From Maribacter orientalis (lineage in GTDB: Bacteria > Bacteroidota > Bacteroidia > Flavobacteriales > Flavobacteriaceae): a stretch of DNA of 64,000 nt. The notes under the pieces were generated by a model. The model worked only from the letters and a program-made list of their open reading frames with translations, searched no databases and was not told the DNA's origin. The stretch covers positions 33,636 to 97,635 of the forward strand of contig NZ_FNZN01000012.1 in assembly GCF_900109345.1 (NCBI RefSeq). The letters run 5' to 3'. A program made the translations under genes and the position numbers. Below are positions 54,871-63,337 of this stretch, in pieces; within the stretch, counting starts at the first letter, position 1; each line of letters begins with the position of its first letter.

Positions 54871-56799
54871 ATGAAAAACGCCGTTAAAGAGACTAAAATT
54901 GACATTGGTCACCAACCCATTGGCCAGTTTGAAGAGACACGATTCGAAAAAATTCACAATGTAATCTTTCAAGATTCCAACAAGGCATCAATTCAGGTAG
55001 CCCATGAAATTGCTAGTCTAATAAAGAAAAGACAAGGTCAAAAAAGAAACTGTGTTTTAGGCTTAGCAACAGGATCATCACCAATTAGAGTGTATGAAGA
55101 GTTGGTACGTATGCATAAAGAAGAAGGTCTAAGTTTTAAGAATGTGATTACTTTCAATTTAGATGAGTATCTACCTATGGAGCCAAATAACATTCAGAGT
55201 TACTTTTATTTCATGCATGAGCATCTATTCAATCATGTAGATATTCCTGAAAAAAATATTCATATTCCAGACGGCACAGTAAGCAATGAAGATACCACAG
55301 CATATTGTCTAAGTTATGAACGAAAAATAAAAGAAAATGGCGGTCTTGATTTTCAATTATTAGGTATTGGTAGAACGGGGCACATTGGTTTTAATGAGCC
55401 TGGTTCTCATTTTAACTCGGGTACTAGGGTAATAACTTTAGATCATATAACGCGTGTTGATGCTGCACCTTCATTTTTAGGTATAGACAATGTACCTCGT
55501 AAAGCAATCACTATGGGGATTTCAACTGTAAGAAAGGCAAAACGTATCGTTCTTTTAGGATGGGGTCAGAATAAAGCTGAAATTATTAAAAAGACCATTG
55601 AGGGTGAAGTATCTTCGCATGTACCGGCGACATATTTACAGCACCATGACAATTGTACTTTTGTCTTAGATACGGGAGCAGGTAGCGAACTTACACGTAA
55701 CAAAACACCTTGGTTAGTAGATGCATGCAAATGGAATGAAGATTTAAAAGCCAAAGCAATGGTTTGGCTATGCGAAACTACTGGTAAAACTATTTTAAGC
55801 TTAACGGATAAAGACTATAATGATAATGGTATGGCAGACCTTCTAGCTTTAGAAGATTCTTACGACCTTAACATTAAAATGTTCAATAAACTTCAGCATA
55901 CCATTACTGGTTGGCCTGGTGGTAAACCAAATGCAGATGATACACATAGACCTGAACGTGCTACACCAGCTAAAAAGCGGGTTATCATTTTCAGCCCACA
56001 CCCAGATGACGATGTTATTTCTATGGGCGGTACATTTGATAGACTTGTAGAACAAGGGCATGAAGTACATATTGTTTATCAGACTTCTGGAAATATAGCG
56101 GTATCTGATACCGATGCCAGAAAATACGCAGAAATAGCTTTACAGATTCATCCATCAGATGAGGCTAAAAAAATTATAAAATCGATTACCGATAAAAACG
56201 AAACTCAAATAGATTCTGCAGAAGTTCGTAATTTAAAAGGCAAAATAAGACGAGGTGAATCGTATGCGGCAACTAGGTATGTGGGCTTAAAAGATAGTAA
56301 TGTCCACTTTTTAGATTTACCTTTTTATGAAACGGGTACCATTAAGAAGAAAAATTTATCAGAAAAAGATATTGCCTTGGTGGTAGGTATAATTTCAAAG
56401 ATAAAACCTCATCAAATTTACGCTGCAGGTGATTTAGCAGACCCACACGGCACACATAAAGTATGTTTAGACGCTGTCTTTACTGCTTGTGAACAATTAA
56501 AATCTGAATCCTTCATGAAAGATTGTTGGTTGTGGCTATACAGAGGAGCTTGGCACGAGTGGGACATCAATGAAATTGAAATGGCGGTACCTATGAGTCC
56601 TGGTCAAGTATTAAAGAAAAGACATGCAATATTTTGTCATCAATCACAAAAAGACGGAGTCATGTTTCAAGGCGATGATTCAAGAGAATTTTGGATGCGT
56701 GCCGAAGAAAGAAATCGCAATACCGCCAATAAATATAAAGCTTTGGGCTTATCATCTTATGCTGCTATGGAAGCTTTTGTTAGGCATAAATTCAATTAA
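54871..56799 (+). CDS. nagB: Glucosamine-6-phosphate deaminase fused to a PIG-L/LmbE-type deacetylase-like domain
   Basis: 642 residues. The N-terminal NagB domain (about 35-310) has LGLATGSSPIRVYEEL at 63-78, the catalytic-type Asp98 in FNLDEY, and His171 in GIGRTGHIGFNEPGS. A second domain (about 368-620) shows the PIG-L zinc motif SPHPDDD at 375-381 and the third-ligand motif DPHGTHK at 524-530. NagB converts GlcN-6-P to fructose-6-P and ammonia; PIG-L proteins deacetylate GlcNAc groups. This two-domain form is known in Bacteroidetes. No nagA lies in the window, so the fused domain may supply the deacetylase step (inference). Divergent from deoR-murQ. Confidence 0.93.
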   Translation: MKNAVKETKIDIGHQPIGQFEETRFEKIHNVIFQDSNKASIQVAHEIASLIKKRQGQKRNCVLGLATGSSPIRVYEELVRMHKEEGLSFKNVITFNLDEYLPMEPNNIQSYFYFMHEHLFNHVDIPEKNIHIPDGTVSNEDTTAYCLSYERKIKENGGLDFQLLGIGRTGHIGFNEPGSHFNSGTRVITLDHITRVDAAPSFLGIDNVPRKAITMGISTVRKAKRIVLLGWGQNKAEIIKKTIEGEVSSHVPATYLQHHDNCTFVLDTGAGSELTRNKTPWLVDACKWNEDLKAKAMVWLCETTGKTILSLTDKDYNDNGMADLLALEDSYDLNIKMFNKLQHTITGWPGGKPNADDTHRPERATPAKKRVIIFSPHPDDDVISMGGTFDRLVEQGHEVHIVYQTSGNIAVSDTDARKYAEIALQIHPSDEAKKIIKSITDKNETQIDSAEVRNLKGKIRRGESYAATRYVGLKDSNVHFLDLPFYETGTIKKKNLSEKDIALVVGIISKIKPHQIYAAGDLADPHGTHKVCLDAVFTACEQLKSESFMKDCWLWLYRGAWHEWDINEIEMAVPMSPGQVLKKRHAIFCHQSQKDGVMFQGDDSREFWMRAEERNRNTANKYKALGLSSYAAMEAFVRHKFN

Positions 56800-56814
56800 C
56801 ATTTAATCTTGTAT

Positions 56815-56851
56815 AAAAAGGCCTATTTTAGAAGTAAAATGGGCCTTTTTT
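56815..56851 (+). terminator. Terminator-like hairpin between nagB and the GHL10 gene
   Basis: A 16-bp stem with one G-T pair (56815-56830 with 56835-56850, core AAAAAGGCC/GGCCTTTTT), loop GAAG, then T. It ends 7 bases before the next ATG (56858), so it may act as an attenuator or processing site as well as a terminator. Confidence 0.75.
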
Positions 56852-56857
56852 AATACT

Positions 56858-58390
56858 ATGTCAAAATACACATACTTCCTTTTTATTATAGTCCTATTTA
56901 ATTCATGCAGTATATTTAAGAGCTACGAAAAACATCCTAAAACCGAATTTAGAGGTGTTTGGATCGCAACTGTCGTAAATATCGATTGGCCAAAGAACGG
57001 CAATGATAGTACTGAAAAACAAAAAGCCGACTATATCAAGATTCTAGATTTTTATCAGAAAGAGAATTACAATGCTGTAATTGTTCAAATTCGTGCAGCT
57101 GGTGATGCTTTTTATGCTTCCGATTATGCTCCTTGGTCAAGATTCTTAACAGGTAAAGAAGGCATTCCCCCCCTTTGGAATACAGATGTATTGGAATGGA
57201 TGATATTAGAAGCTCACCATAGAGGAATGGAATTTCATGCTTGGTTAAACCCCTACAGAGCTACATTCGATGAGAATTTTGAAGTTCTTGATGAATCTCA
57301 TGACTATTGTACACACCCAGAGTGGATGGTACATTATGGTAAAAAAAATTATTACAATCCTGGGTTGCCTGAAGTTCGAAACCATTTTTCGAATATCATT
57401 ACTGAAATTGTATCAAACTATGATGTAGATGCCATTCATTTTGACGATTATTTTTATCCATATAAAATTAAAGATGAAGTTTTCAATGATTCTACAACCT
57501 TTGAAACTTACGCCAAACAAGACCAGACAATTGATGATTGGCGACGTAGTAATATTGATTCTTTAGTAAAACAATCGCATGAAACCATTAAGGCTATAAA
57601 ACCTTGGGTGCAGTTTGGCATTAGTCCGTTCGGAGTTTGGAAAAACAACTCAACAGACCCGAAAGGTTCAAATACCAAAGCTGGGCAAACTACCTATGAA
57701 GATTTATATGCAGACCCATTACTTTGGATGGAAAAAGGTTGGATAGATTATTTGGCTCCACAAGTATATTGGAGTATGGATCTACCAGTAGCATCACACA
57801 AAACTATTGTTGATTGGTGGTCAAAAAACAATTTCAATACAAACCTTTATATTGGAAACGGCGCTTATAAAGTTCGGAACAACAGTGATAATGCTTGGGA
57901 CGATATAAAAGAATTACCAATGCAATTAGAGCTAGCTAGAGAAACACCTCAGGTTTCTGGCAATATTATGTTCAGTGCTAAATCTCTTATGAGTGATAAA
58001 GTTGATGTTGTTGAATACATTCATAAAAAGTATTACAAACTACCTGCTTTAAGTCCCGCTTTCCCATTATCCAAAAAAAATATATTTAAAACCCCACGTT
58101 TATCAATTACTGAACAAAACGAAAAAGACTTTATTCTTCATCTCGATGACACCAAGAATATGCGCTATGCCTTACTTTATAGAACTGGTCGTAAAGCAAA
58201 AGACGAATACCCTATTAAAAAATTAGTCTTTAAGATATTCTTAGATGGTAATCCAAATAGACTGCTAATTCCAAGGAACCAGATATCAGACAAATTTTTA
58301 GCACTTAGTTTCATAGATGTATACGGTGTTGAAACTGAACCGACAATAATTAATATAAAGCAACTTGCAAAAAATGGTACAAAAAGATAA
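56858..58390 (+). CDS. GHL10/DigH-like glycosyl hydrolase lipoprotein (peptidoglycan glycan hydrolase candidate)
   Basis: 510 residues, a lipoprotein (Cys17 in LFNSC). A TIM-barrel GHL10 (DUF187) domain spans about 27-350: FRGVWIATVVNIDWP, VIVQIRAAGDAFYAS, FHAWLNPYRA, DAIHFDDYFYPY with the acidic active-site pair, and FGISPFGVW. A C-terminal beta domain follows. The E. coli homologue DigH (YddW) cleaves peptidoglycan glycans that lack stem peptides. Here the amidase, permease, GH3 and AnmK neighbours support that role. Its end overlaps the start of the permease gene by 17 bases. Confidence 0.88.
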   Translation: MSKYTYFLFIIVLFNSCSIFKSYEKHPKTEFRGVWIATVVNIDWPKNGNDSTEKQKADYIKILDFYQKENYNAVIVQIRAAGDAFYASDYAPWSRFLTGKEGIPPLWNTDVLEWMILEAHHRGMEFHAWLNPYRATFDENFEVLDESHDYCTHPEWMVHYGKKNYYNPGLPEVRNHFSNIITEIVSNYDVDAIHFDDYFYPYKIKDEVFNDSTTFETYAKQDQTIDDWRRSNIDSLVKQSHETIKAIKPWVQFGISPFGVWKNNSTDPKGSNTKAGQTTYEDLYADPLLWMEKGWIDYLAPQVYWSMDLPVASHKTIVDWWSKNNFNTNLYIGNGAYKVRNNSDNAWDDIKELPMQLELARETPQVSGNIMFSAKSLMSDKVDVVEYIHKKYYKLPALSPAFPLSKKNIFKTPRLSITEQNEKDFILHLDDTKNMRYALLYRTGRKAKDEYPIKKLVFKIFLDGNPNRLLIPRNQISDKFLALSFIDVYGVETEPTIINIKQLAKNGTKR

Positions 58391-59648
58391 AGGAGCTTGG
58401 GCATGGGTACCCGTTCTATATTTCACGCAAGGCCTACCCTACGTATTAGTGGTCACGGTATCAGTAATTATGTATAAAAAATTAGGCGTAAGCAATGAAG
58501 ATATCGGCCTTTACACCAGTATTTTATATTTACCATGGGTTTTAAAACCATTATGGAGTCCGTTTGTTGATTTAAAAAGCACGAAGCGAAAATGGTTTTT
58601 GGCTATGCAACTGTTAATAGCTGTAGCACTTTTAGGGGTTGGATTGGCCTTACCGACAAACATGTTTTTCATATCCTCATTAGCCTGTTTTTGGATGGCT
58701 GCTTTTGCATCTGCAACCAATGACATTGCTTCAGATGGATATTACATGCTTGGGTTAACCGAAAAAAAACAGTCCTTTTTTGTTGGCATGCGAAGTACTT
58801 TTTACAGATTGGCAATGGTTACAGGAGAAGGAATGATTGTCGTACTCGCAGGCTTTTTAGAAAACAAATATGGCGATAACACCAAGGCATGGAGCATAAC
58901 GATGTCGGTTGCCGCTTTTTTAATGTTGATCATGACTGTCGCAAACTTTTTCGTTACTCCGAAATATGAATCTGAAAATGACGAGCTAAAGGAAAAACCT
59001 AAAGGGTTTTTAGAAGTGTTTTCATCCTTCTTTAAAAAGCCTGGAATAGGTATCGCATTAGCTTTCATTTTAACCTACCGTTTGGGAGAATCGCAATTGG
59101 TAAAAATGGCGTCACCTTTTCTATTAGACACTCCAGATGAAGGGGGTTTAGGCTATTCAACCGAACAACTTGGAACCATCTTCGGTACCGCGGGAGTGAT
59201 TTTTCTTTCAATTGGAGGAATTCTAGGAGGCATACTAATTTCAAGAGATGGCTTAAAAAAATGGATGCTGCCTATGGTGCTTTCATTAAACCTACCTAAC
59301 ATTTTATATGCAGTACTGGCAGTAACTAATACAACTAACATTTATGCCGTAACCGCAACAGTTATCTTCGAAAAATTTGGCTACGGCTTCGGGTTCGCAG
59401 CATTTTTAATGTATCTCATTTATATTGCCGACGGAAAATCGAAAACCTCTCATTATGCCATAGCTACAGGCTTTATGGCATTAGGCATGATGCTACCTGG
59501 CATGGTAAGCGGTTATATACAACACTGGCTAGGGTATGATGGCTTTTTTGTTTGGGTTGTTATTGCAGCCTTACCTACCTTATTTTTATTAAAATTCATT
59601 TCTTATCCAGCAGATTTCGGTAAAAAAACGACAGTTCCCAATGAATAA
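58374..59648 (+). CDS. AmpG-like MFS transporter (muropeptide permease candidate)
   Basis: 424 residues from ATG 58374 (a TTG at 58365 is in frame but less likely). About 12 membrane segments with MFS features; the start WAWVPVLYFTQGLPYVLV and the motif DIASDGYYMLGL near 120 are as in AmpG, which imports GlcNAc-anhydroMurNAc muropeptides. The gene overlaps both neighbours (17 bases with GHL10, 8 bases with GH3), so translation is probably coupled and the permease belongs to the recycling pathway. Substrate assignment rests on family and context. Confidence 0.87.
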   Translation: MVQKDKGAWAWVPVLYFTQGLPYVLVVTVSVIMYKKLGVSNEDIGLYTSILYLPWVLKPLWSPFVDLKSTKRKWFLAMQLLIAVALLGVGLALPTNMFFISSLACFWMAAFASATNDIASDGYYMLGLTEKKQSFFVGMRSTFYRLAMVTGEGMIVVLAGFLENKYGDNTKAWSITMSVAAFLMLIMTVANFFVTPKYESENDELKEKPKGFLEVFSSFFKKPGIGIALAFILTYRLGESQLVKMASPFLLDTPDEGGLGYSTEQLGTIFGTAGVIFLSIGGILGGILISRDGLKKWMLPMVLSLNLPNILYAVLAVTNTTNIYAVTATVIFEKFGYGFGFAAFLMYLIYIADGKSKTSHYAIATGFMALGMMLPGMVSGYIQHWLGYDGFFVWVVIAALPTLFLLKFISYPADFGKKTTVPNE

Positions 59649-61197
59649 CATCATATCAACATCCGAGGCCATTGACCAACTTAGTAAAACAGAAAAAGTA
59701 GGACAATTATTTATGCCGGCAGCTTTCATTAATGATACGGAAGAAGAAATACAGCAACTTGAAAAACTGATTTCAAATCATCACGTTGGCGGACTATGCT
59801 TTTTTCATTCAAGGGCAAGTGCAGCGACTAATTTTGAAGGAAAAAAGAAAGTCGTGGTAAATGAAAATAGTTATGAGGTATTAAGAAACCTCATCAAAAG
59901 ATATCAAAAAGCGGCTACCTACCCCCTATTAATTTCCATTGATGCAGAATGGGGACTTGCTATGCGTATTGAGAATACTCCGCAATATCCATACGCCATA
60001 ACTTTAGGTGCCAATGTTAAAAATATAGACCTAACATATGAAGTAGGAAAACAAATCGCAAAAGACTGTAAAGCAGCGGGTATTCATTGGAATCTTTCTC
60101 CCGTAGTTGATATTAACACCAACCCTAATAATCCGGTTATTGGCTATCGTTCTTTTGGAGATAATAAAGAGAATGTAGTTTCATTGGCTACTGCATTTGT
60201 AAAAGGAACGCAAAGTGAAGGTGTTCTAACAAGTATAAAACATTTTCCTGGGCATGGAGATACAGCCACTGATTCACATTTAGGGCTTCCGGTTATTGAT
60301 AAAACAAAAGCCGAATTGTTAGAAAATGAATTATATCCTTTTCAACAGTTAATAAATCAAGGCGTAGATTCTGTAATGGTGGGTCATTTATCCGTTCCTG
60401 CATTGACCACAAATAAAAATATGCCATCAAGTATTAATAAAGATATTATCTCTGGCATACTTAGAAATGAAATGGGATTTGATGGGGTAGTAATTTCAGA
60501 TGCATTGAACATGCATGCAGTTTCTAAAAATTATCCAACCCTAGGTGAATTGGAGTGGCTTGCTTTTGATGCTGGCAATGACGTATTATGTTTTGCCGAA
60601 CATATTGAAGAAGGAATACAAATGATATTAGAAAATGCCACAGATACTCAAATCAATAAGAGCATTGAACGTATTTGGACTCTAAAAGAAAAAGCTTTTC
60701 GGAAAACATCATTAGAACAAGGTTTGACAGACCCAAGTTCATTAAACCGTAAAATAGCGGAACAATCGCTAACCTTACAGATTGGAACAGCTAATGAAAT
60801 TGAAGCCTTTAGGAAAACAAATCATTGTACCATTACCATAAAACGTTATAGTAACAATCAATCTAAAGATGAGATTTTAGCATCTATAGAGGAGATGCAA
60901 AATGAAGTTACCGATGAATCCGATGTACTTTTACTATTGACGCCACCTCAAATAAAACCTACCAATAAATTTGGGTTTCTTCAGCAAGAAATTGATTTCG
61001 TCAATCAATTGATACAAACGAAAAAGGTAGTTCTATATCATTTTGGAAATCCTTATGCGTTAAAATTTTTTAATATCAATAAAACTACAGCTACCGTTAT
61101 TGCCTATCAAAATTTCAAGGAATTTCAAGATGTAGCTACCGAGCATTTTCTAGGAACTTTTGAGGCTAAAGGAAAGCTTCCAGTTTCTTTAACATAA
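59641..61197 (+). CDS. Cytosolic glycoside hydrolase family 3, NagZ-like beta-N-acetylglucosaminidase
   Basis: 518 residues with no signal peptide, unlike the GH3 at the window start. Motif KHFPGHGDTATDSH at 200-213 carries the acid/base histidine, and VISDALN has the nucleophile Asp287. The chain continues past the TIM barrel (about 1-350) into a second alpha/beta domain, making it longer than NagZ of E. coli. It would release GlcNAc from GlcNAc-anhydroMurNAc after import. ATG 59641 lies inside the end of the permease gene. Confidence 0.9.
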   Translation: MNNIISTSEAIDQLSKTEKVGQLFMPAAFINDTEEEIQQLEKLISNHHVGGLCFFHSRASAATNFEGKKKVVVNENSYEVLRNLIKRYQKAATYPLLISIDAEWGLAMRIENTPQYPYAITLGANVKNIDLTYEVGKQIAKDCKAAGIHWNLSPVVDINTNPNNPVIGYRSFGDNKENVVSLATAFVKGTQSEGVLTSIKHFPGHGDTATDSHLGLPVIDKTKAELLENELYPFQQLINQGVDSVMVGHLSVPALTTNKNMPSSINKDIISGILRNEMGFDGVVISDALNMHAVSKNYPTLGELEWLAFDAGNDVLCFAEHIEEGIQMILENATDTQINKSIERIWTLKEKAFRKTSLEQGLTDPSSLNRKIAEQSLTLQIGTANEIEAFRKTNHCTITIKRYSNNQSKDEILASIEEMQNEVTDESDVLLLLTPPQIKPTNKFGFLQQEIDFVNQLIQTKKVVLYHFGNPYALKFFNINKTTATVIAYQNFKEFQDVATEHFLGTFEAKGKLPVSLT

Positions 61198-61251
61198 CAA
61201 AATTGAAAATTTAATTGGCACATAAAAGAGCATCCTCAAAATTCTACCCTA

Positions 61252-62328
61252 ATGAAAGTATATAAAATCATCGGTCTTATGTCAGGAACTTCCTTAGATG
61301 GCTTAGACCTTGCCTATTGTCATATTTGGGAGAAAAATGGTTCTTGGGAATTCGATATTATCACTACCAAAAGTGTATCCTACGATGCAGAGATGTTAAG
61401 TTCCTTAAAAGATTCCATTAGTTTATCCGCAGAAAAACTTATTGAATTGCATAATACGTATGGTACATGGCTAGGAGAACAAGCACTGCTGTTTATTGAA
61501 GAGAATAAATTAGATGTTCACTATATCGCAAGTCATGGCCATACCACCCATCACCGACCAGAAATGGGACTTACTTTTCAAGTGGGTTCAGGTCAGCATT
61601 TAGCAAATACAAGCGGCCATAAGGTAATATGCGACTTCAGAACGAACGACCTTGCTCTAGGCGGTCAAGGGGCTCCTTTAGTACCAATTGGTGACCGAAT
61701 ATTTTTTAATGAATATGATTTCTGCCTAAATCTTGGCGGCATCAGTAATATTTCTTTCGATGTAAAAGGAAAACGAATAGCTTACGATATCGGTTTGGCT
61801 AATATGATTTTAAATTACATTACCCGAAAAGTTAATTTGGAATATGATGATGATGGAAAATTAGCTAGAAAAGGCACCATAAATAAAAAAATGCTGAAAC
61901 GACTAAATGACCTTCAATACTACCTACTACCCCACCCTAAATCTATTGGGTATGAGTGGTTTTTAGATGAAGTCGTACCCATAGTTGAAGAAACCGATGA
62001 TTCTATAGAGAATTTACTACATACTAGTATTCATCACATATGCGATAAAATAGCTCAGCAAATCAAGCTAAATACTAATCGCAAAAAACAAAGCTTATTG
62101 GTTACAGGTGGTGGTGCCTTAAACACCTTCTTTATAGAAACGTTACAGCAGAAATTAGGTGAAACCACCAATGTAATGATACCCGAAAAAATTATAATAG
62201 AATTTAAAGAAGCATTGGTCTTTGCTTTAATGGGTGTGCTAAGGGTTGAACAAAAAACTAATTGTTTATGTTCGGTTACCGGAGCTTTAAGAGATTCTTC
62301 AAGTGGGGTTATTTATACTGCCAATTGA
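61252..62328 (+). CDS. anmK: Anhydro-N-acetylmuramic acid kinase
   Basis: 358 residues of the ASKHA family, as in E. coli AnmK (369). Landmarks are GLMSGTSLDGLDLAYCH at the N-terminus, ASHGHTTHHRP, VICDFRTNDLALGGQGAPLVP with the catalytic Asp, LNLGGISNISF and VTGGGALNTFF. AnmK opens the 1,6-anhydro ring and phosphorylates the sugar to MurNAc-6-P, the MurQ substrate. It follows the GH3 gene by 54 bases and is terminated by a strong hairpin. Confidence 0.95.
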   Translation: MKVYKIIGLMSGTSLDGLDLAYCHIWEKNGSWEFDIITTKSVSYDAEMLSSLKDSISLSAEKLIELHNTYGTWLGEQALLFIEENKLDVHYIASHGHTTHHRPEMGLTFQVGSGQHLANTSGHKVICDFRTNDLALGGQGAPLVPIGDRIFFNEYDFCLNLGGISNISFDVKGKRIAYDIGLANMILNYITRKVNLEYDDDGKLARKGTINKKMLKRLNDLQYYLLPHPKSIGYEWFLDEVVPIVEETDDSIENLLHTSIHHICDKIAQQIKLNTNRKKQSLLVTGGGALNTFFIETLQQKLGETTNVMIPEKIIIEFKEALVFALMGVLRVEQKTNCLCSVTGALRDSSSGVIYTAN

Positions 62329-62351
62329 ATTAAAAAATGAGCTCAGCATAT

Positions 62352-62383
62352 AAAAAAGAGGAGTTTATAACTCCTCTTTTTTT
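62352..62383. terminator. Bidirectional terminator between anmK and the PorP/SprF gene
   Basis: A perfect 14-bp stem (62352-62365 with 62369-62382, core GAGGAGTT/AACTCCTC), a three-base loop, A-run on the left and T-run on the right, placed between two convergent genes. Confidence 0.85.
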
Positions 62384-62417
62384 ATTATGTCTTTTGTTTA
62401 TGGTATTATATAAAAAC

Positions 62418-63305
62418 TTAAAACACGAACCGTATTAAAAATTCATTGGTATTCTTGGCGCTTGCCAATTCTTTTCTTGAGCTCATTTCGTAAGCATAAC
62501 CTATTACTAAGTGTTTCTTTATGGTAATGTTCATCAATGCAGCATAGGCCGCGTCTGTTCGATAGGTAGCACCAATTTCAAAACTACGATCAAAAGACAA
62601 CATTGTATTGATATCTAGTGACACTGGTGCACCACTAACATACCGCACCATGGTTGACGGCTTTAGCACTAGAGCGGTTGTAGCATCTAATATTATATCA
62701 TAGCCTGCTGTTGCATACACATGAGGTTTAGCTAGTGCCGCTGTTACGATACCTTCCTCATTATCGGCACGGTCTGTTGATAATAAACGTGGTACCGCTA
62801 TAGAGGCGTGCCAGCCATTTCCTTTTAATAATGCTCCCACCCCTACATTAGGATTAAAATTAGAAATGGAGTTTACACTTGGATCGGTCATAACATTATA
62901 GGTTTCCAAGCCTGAGGTATTCAAATTATAGAAATTTCCACCGGCCTTTATACCCAAATATAAGTCCGTTGTCTCAGAGAACTTAAGTCGGTATGAAAAA
63001 TCTATCCCAGTAAAAGTCTGACTCTCTATAAAAGTATTGCTGTTATAAATAGATACGCCTATTCCAAGGTTCTTTCCCAACGAGGTTCCGAAAGAAATCG
63101 CTTCGGCACTTGGCGCATCCTTGATTCCTGTCCATTGCTGTCTAAAGCTTGAGGTAATTAAAGTTTCGCCATCAACCCCAACAAAGGCTGGATTATACAC
63201 ATTCATATGATACATATAGTTGGTAATAATTCCTTCTTGTTGCGAAAAAAGTGACTTGCTGATAAGGAGTAGTACCCCAAATAGTATGGTTCTAAAATTC
63301 TGCAT
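62418..63305 (-). CDS. PorP/SprF family type IX secretion membrane protein
   Basis: 295 residues from ATG 63305, which starts a clean signal peptide (MQNFRTILFGVLLLISKSLFS). The in-frame starts at 63332 and 63362 add residues before it, the latter overlapping the upstream gene. The body is an outer-membrane barrel: YMYHMNVYNPAFVGVDG near the start, FRQQWTGIKDAP, GIGVSIYNSN, and a C-terminal FLIRFVF. PorP/SprF proteins act with type B C-terminal domain clients in the T9SS. The gene upstream encodes exactly such a client, so they form a pair. Confidence 0.93.
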   Translation of the reverse strand: MQNFRTILFGVLLLISKSLFSQQEGIITNYMYHMNVYNPAFVGVDGETLITSSFRQQWTGIKDAPSAEAISFGTSLGKNLGIGVSIYNSNTFIESQTFTGIDFSYRLKFSETTDLYLGIKAGGNFYNLNTSGLETYNVMTDPSVNSISNFNPNVGVGALLKGNGWHASIAVPRLLSTDRADNEEGIVTAALAKPHVYATAGYDIILDATTALVLKPSTMVRYVSGAPVSLDINTMLSFDRSFEIGATYRTDAAYAALMNITIKKHLVIGYAYEMSSRKELASAKNTNEFLIRFVF

Positions 63306-63337
63306 TCTTATATTTTGATATTTAAAATTCATATTGC

